This document shows positions 38,877 to 41,458 of a DNA stretch of 41,458 bases, piece by piece. The stretch's first letter is position 1, and the number at the start of each line of letters is the position of its first letter. The position numbers were made by a program, and so were the translations under genes. Origin of the DNA: an uncultured Actinomycetes bacterium (GTDB taxonomy: Bacteria; Actinomycetota; Acidimicrobiia; Acidimicrobiales; SZUA-35); assembly GCA_902826025.1 (NCBI GenBank), contig CADEDH010000022.1:43230-84687 (forward strand), read 5' to 3'. The notes beneath the pieces are model-generated. The model saw only the letters and a list, made by a program, of their open reading frames with translations, had not been told where the DNA came from and ran no database searches.

Positions 38877-39623
38877 TCATGGGCGGGGGAGGCCGACTTG
38901 CTGGTAGGCGGTGGACCACAGCCGCCACACCAGCCGGTCATGATCGAACAGGGTGGGGTTCTGGGGCGGGCCGGCCCACGCCTCCGGGTCGATCTCGGTG
39001 ACCATCTCGATGGGCGCGCTCAGACCGTCGATGGTCCGGGCCGCTTGGGTGACCGCAGCCGTGAACACCTGGGCATAAGCGGTGAAAGTCATGCGGTAGC
39101 GGGCCGTGAGATCGGCCTCGGCCGCTTCGATGGCCTGCCAGGCCGCCTCGGCCTCGTCGTCAGACACGACCTCGCCGGCTTCTTCCTCGTGGGCGATCCA
39201 GAGGGCATCGAACGCCTGGTCGAGCGGCACGACCGGGGGATCCGCAAACGGCCCGTCTTCGTCAACCAGTTGAGCGACGTTGAGCGGCACCCTCACCGGT
39301 TCGGTGCGATAGGCCATCAGGTACTTGTCGTCGTGACCGACGGTGCCGGCGATGAGCTGGTGGACAAGGTCGGCTTCCCACGACCCGGGCCGTCCGGCGG
39401 TGACCCGCCACGTTCCCCCGACGTTGGCGGCCACCGCAGCCAGGACCTCGGCCAGGAACCCAGCGAAATCCTCCAGCTCACCCACCGTCTCCCCGGGCGA
39501 CACGGGAGGACGGGTGAGGCGCACCGTGCGGGCTAACACGTCGATGGCCTGGCTCTGGAGTCGGTCTCGTTCGTCCAGCCACTCCGCTTCGGTGGGGGCC
39601 ACTTTGTCGGCGGGGGTGGTCAT
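38877..39623 (-). CDS. Hypothetical protein, last gene of the overlapping operon
   Basis: A 248-residue soluble, helical, acidic protein (many Glu/Asp and Trp). Start is the ATG at 39623; an upstream GTG at 39665 seems too early. Features: helical N-terminus (EAEWLDERDRLQSQAIDVLA), WRVTAGRPGSWEADLVHQL, HEEEAGEVVSDDEAEAAWQA, and the end FDHDRLVWRLWSTAYQQVG. It overlaps the previous stop by 4 bp (ATGA). No family recognised; possibly an accessory protein of conjugative transfer. Confidence 0.6.
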   Translation of the reverse strand: MTTPADKVAPTEAEWLDERDRLQSQAIDVLARTVRLTRPPVSPGETVGELEDFAGFLAEVLAAVAANVGGTWRVTAGRPGSWEADLVHQLIAGTVGHDDKYLMAYRTEPVRVPLNVAQLVDEDGPFADPPVVPLDQAFDALWIAHEEEAGEVVSDDEAEAAWQAIEAAEADLTARYRMTFTAYAQVFTAAVTQAARTIDGLSAPIEMVTEIDPEAWAGPPQNPTLFDHDRLVWRLWSTAYQQVGLPRP

Positions 39624-39838
39624 TCGGTCGCCTCCGGGTCCCAGTCGGTCATCATGTCGTCCCACCGGTCGGCCCAGCCCGCGGTAGCGGTGTCGAGGGA
39701 GTCGACCAGGGCCGGGTCAGCGGGGAACCCTCCGCGGGACATCCACAGCGAGTAGTCGGCCAGGCCGGTCACGGCGGTGTAGTCGTCGTCTTCGTCGAGC
39801 CCGGCTATGGCCAGGCGGAGTGCTTCGTCGGGGTCCAT
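39620..39838 (-). CDS. Small hypothetical acidic protein
   Basis: A 72-residue acidic protein (DPDEALRLAIAGLDEDDDYT, DPALVDSLDTATAGWADRW). Its ATG shares a base with the preceding stop (TGATG at 39836-39840), and its own stop overlaps the next ATG by 4 bp, so translation is coupled on both sides. Highly acidic small proteins in mobile elements include DNA mimics and anti-restriction factors, but nothing here proves that. Confidence 0.55.
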   Translation of the reverse strand: MDPDEALRLAIAGLDEDDDYTAVTGLADYSLWMSRGGFPADPALVDSLDTATAGWADRWDDMMTDWDPEATE

Positions 39839-40119
39839 CACGCCCCCCTCTCGTGGTTGATGGTCGGTCGGTTGGGGGTTGTGGTGTGCACTACAAAGGC
39901 GGGTTGTGTCGGGTCCCAGGTGTGGGGGTCTGCGGCTTCCACCTCGTCGAGGTAGGTGTGGGCGGCGCGGAGGGCTTGGACCTCGTCGAGGTAAGGGCCG
40001 GTAGTGGTGGCGTCGTCGGTGGAGGTCCACCACAGGCCGCTCGGGTCCTGCTCGACGGTCGCCCACGGTGTGGTGAACCCGCCGCCGGGGAACGGTTCGG
40101 GGCCGGTCGGGGTCACCAT
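39838..40119 (-). CDS. Hypothetical protein containing the palindromic motif
   Basis: A 93-residue protein (VTPTGPEPFPGGGFTTPWATV, then a helical YLDEVQALRAAHTYLDEVEA with a tandem YLDEV). The third copy of the palindromic 19-20-bp motif lies in its 3' part (39878-39896), encoding VVHTTT. The ATG at 40119 overlaps the preceding gene by 7 bp. No family recognised. Confidence 0.5.
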   Translation of the reverse strand: MVTPTGPEPFPGGGFTTPWATVEQDPSGLWWTSTDDATTTGPYLDEVQALRAAHTYLDEVEAADPHTWDPTQPAFVVHTTTPNRPTINHERGA

Positions 40120-40388
40120 TCACCAGGCCAGTCGTCATCGGTGGCCATGCGTTCCAGCTCGGTGCTGAGCCCGTCGAAGGTGTGCCACAGGCTGGTCCAG
40201 TGCTCGACCTGGTTCTGTTCGGTCCAGTCGGTCGCTCCGACACCGAGGAGGCCGTCACTGATCCCGTCACCCAGAGCGGCCAAGCGGGCAGCGAGGTCCG
40301 GAGCGTCTTCAGTCAGGTGAGGCCAGGGTCCCGCCCGCCAGGACAGCGAGCGGGCGATCAGGTCGGCGTCGTCGGGCGGGTTCACCAT
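40113..40388 (-). CDS. Small hypothetical protein, overlapping operon
   Basis: A 91-residue soluble, Trp-rich helical protein (NPPDDADLIARSLSWRAG, WTEQNQVEHWTSLWHTFDGL). It overlaps both neighbours by 7 bp. It looks like an adaptor or small accessory protein of the element. No family recognised. Confidence 0.55.
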   Translation of the reverse strand: MVNPPDDADLIARSLSWRAGPWPHLTEDAPDLAARLAALGDGISDGLLGVGATDWTEQNQVEHWTSLWHTFDGLSTELERMATDDDWPGEW

Positions 40389-40771
40389 GACGCCACCTCG
40401 TCGATCGGGGCCGGTTGGGTGAGGGCGTCAGCCACGGCGAGGGACCAGGCGGACAGATCGACCGACACGCCTTCGCCGGTGGCGAGGTGGTGGAGGGCGA
40501 CCACGACCTCCGGTTGCGGATTCACCAGTCGGAGGGCTCGGGCAGCGTCGGCCGGGGTGGCAACCTGGGCCAAAGCGGCGAGGGCCCCGCCGGCAGCGTG
40601 CCACCACTGCCACGACACGATCGGCGGTGGCCCGTGGCGGAGCTGGCGGCGGGTTCGGGCCCGGCGCAGCGAGGCGAAGGCCAGTTGTCCGACCGCTCGG
40701 AACAGGCGGAACCAGGCGACCAGCAGCCACCACGCCACCCGGACCAACAGGACAGTAACGGTGAGGATCAC
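40382..40771 (-). CDS. Small membrane-associated hypothetical protein
   Basis: A 129-residue protein from the GTG at 40771. A hydrophobic N-terminal helix (LTVTVLLVRVAWWLLVAWF) is followed by an Arg-rich stretch (RRARTRRQLRHG) and two helical segments in an Ala-rich cytosolic part. It starts 4 bp inside the previous stop (GTGA). Membrane plus basic tail fits an accessory component of a transfer apparatus, but no match is recognised. Confidence 0.55.
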   Translation of the reverse strand: MILTVTVLLVRVAWWLLVAWFRLFRAVGQLAFASLRRARTRRQLRHGPPPIVSWQWWHAAGGALAALAQVATPADAARALRLVNPQPEVVVALHHLATGEGVSVDLSAWSLAVADALTQPAPIDEVASW

Positions 40772-41220
40772 GGCCGCCCCTCCACTCGGCCCGTTGTGAC
40801 CCTGGTCCCGTCGTCGGCCTGGACGAACCGGTCGCCGCTGGTGGTCGACGTCGTGTCGATCTCGAACGCCGAGGCCGCCACCCGGTGCAGGCCTACAACT
40901 TGGGCGACGGCCTGGTCGACCACGCCCTGGGACTCGGGAGAGTCGGGATCGAGGTTGAACACCGTCGGCGTGCCGTCCGGGTTGGCGCCCTGGGTGTCGC
41001 ACCGTTTCGGTGTCATCCACGTCATCGGTGGTTCCGAGCCGCAGGGGGCGAAAGCGGTGTAGGCGATCCACCGTCCGGTCCCGCCGACCACACCGACCAC
41101 GAGGCGGGTGGACTGGATCGGGGCCGACACGAAGATGACCACCAGCACCGCCCACACGAGTACCGATCCCCATGATTGAGGGGCGAGGCCCTTGACGGTC
41201 TTGTCTCCGATGCCGGTCAT
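40768..41220 (-). CDS. Membrane-anchored hypothetical protein of the transfer-like operon
   Basis: A 150-residue protein with one N-terminal membrane helix at about residues 15-38 (SWGSVLVWAVLVVIFVSAP). The external part has two Cys (APCGSEPP, KRCDTQ) and an Asp/Thr-rich end. The layout (short cytosolic head, one TM, extracytoplasmic domain with a possible disulfide) suits a minor component of an actinobacterial type IV secretion/TcpC-like apparatus, though no family was identified. Its ATG overlaps the partial gene upstream by 4 bp. Confidence 0.55.
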   Translation of the reverse strand: MTGIGDKTVKGLAPQSWGSVLVWAVLVVIFVSAPIQSTRLVVGVVGGTGRWIAYTAFAPCGSEPPMTWMTPKRCDTQGANPDGTPTVFNLDPDSPESQGVVDQAVAQVVGLHRVAASAFEIDTTSTTSGDRFVQADDGTRVTTGRVEGRP

Positions 41221-41456
41221 GCCGCCACCTCCTCAACCTCGATCGGTTCGGCGTCGGCGAACCGGTCGAACCGCTGCACGACCCGCTCGGGCGACGCCGG
41301 CAACGGGGGGAGGGAGGCCACGAATCGGTCGGAGGGGTAGTAGGCCTGGGCCGACATGGGCAGGGCGGAGCCTTCCGTGGCGCCGAGGGCCATGACGATC
41401 ATGCGGCCGGGGATGACTTGGCGGGTGCGGGCGGCGATCGCTTCGCCGGATTCTTT
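41217..41456 (-). CDS. Partial unknown CDS running off the window
   Basis: The C-terminal 79 residues, open to the window edge, so the start is not seen. The tail reads RTRQVIPGRMIVMALGATEG, then YYPSDRFVASLPPLPASPER and a Glu/Val-rich end. By position it could be an ATPase or coupling protein of the conjugation module, but the visible part carries no P-loop and no family motif. It overlaps the next gene by 4 bp, putting it at or near the head of the coupled operon. Confidence 0.5.
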   Translation of the reverse strand, partial: KESGEAIAARTRQVIPGRMIVMALGATEGSALPMSAQAYYPSDRFVASLPPLPASPERVVQRFDRFADAEPIEVEEVAA

Positions 41457-41458
41457 GA

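Noticed and set aside
1-41458. CRISPR arrays, tRNA/rRNA genes, intact transposases and integrases
   Set aside because: Scanned for direct-repeat arrays, tRNA T-arms and DDE or tyrosine recombinase motifs; none were convincing. The only array-like pattern (15808-15955) is a hairpin repeat without spacers.

Overview
High-GC DNA from an actinobacterium, probably class Acidimicrobiia (Actinomycetota). The taxon is inferred, not proven. It rests on the base composition, a probable F420-type LLM oxidoreductase end, a eukaryote-like GSII next to a GSI-alpha glutamine synthetase with a GlnR-like regulator, frequent GTG/TTG starts, many secreted Ala/Thr-rich proteins and probable leaderless transcripts.

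Region 1 (1-28.8 kb) is chromosomal backbone. It starts with an LLM oxidoreductase end, RidA, a tiny membrane protein, a secreted protein and serS. A nitrogen-assimilation block follows (gdhA, GlnR-like regulator, glnA, glnII): GDH and two unrelated glutamine synthetases lie beside the type of regulator expected to control them. Then come a duplicated-module secreted protein, glutamine-dependent nadE, an M15 peptidase with a coiled coil, a ferritin-like protein, a primary-like sigma factor, an acyl-CoA-dehydrogenase-fold flavoprotein, an orphan substrate-binding lipoprotein, a Rieske oxygenase, a Ser/Thr kinase with a seven-bladed WD40 sensor, and an OmpR-type two-component pair divergent from a secreted protein across tandem 11-bp repeats. 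The block ends with a MASE1-SpoIIE phosphatase, a MarR-GNAT-GNAT fusion whose promoter is covered by a palindrome, and a Thr-rich secreted protein. Three intergenic spots at gene 3' ends carry one family of G/C-rich multi-hairpin repeats.

Region 2 (28.9-31.3 kb) is a gene graveyard: a frameshifted DUF4262-like gene, an XRE antitoxin with an intact operator-like palindrome but a broken AbiEii-type toxin, and a twice-frameshifted aminoglycoside-phosphotransferase-like fragment. It also holds a LexA-box-like site and a 15-bp inverted repeat that no gene explains.

Region 3 (31.3-35.8 kb) is visibly lower in GC and defence-island-like. It has an overlapping small-protein/DUF pair that looks like a toxin-antitoxin module. 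Next is a coupled operon of a two-TM protein, with a C-terminal domain that may be PLD-like, and a DUF262 (GmrS/ParB-like) protein. A second two-TM protein converges on it. This operon is the best candidate here for an undescribed system.

Region 4 (35.8 kb to the end) is a high-GC plasmid or integrative element: a rolling-circle HUH initiator coupled to a two-TM protein, a SprT-like metalloprotein preceded by abutting palindromes, and a minus-strand operon of seven overlapping genes (two membrane proteins, four soluble unknowns, one partial gene running off the window). Three copies of a palindromic ~20-bp motif lie in this region. No integrase, tRNA, rRNA, CRISPR array or intact transposase was seen.
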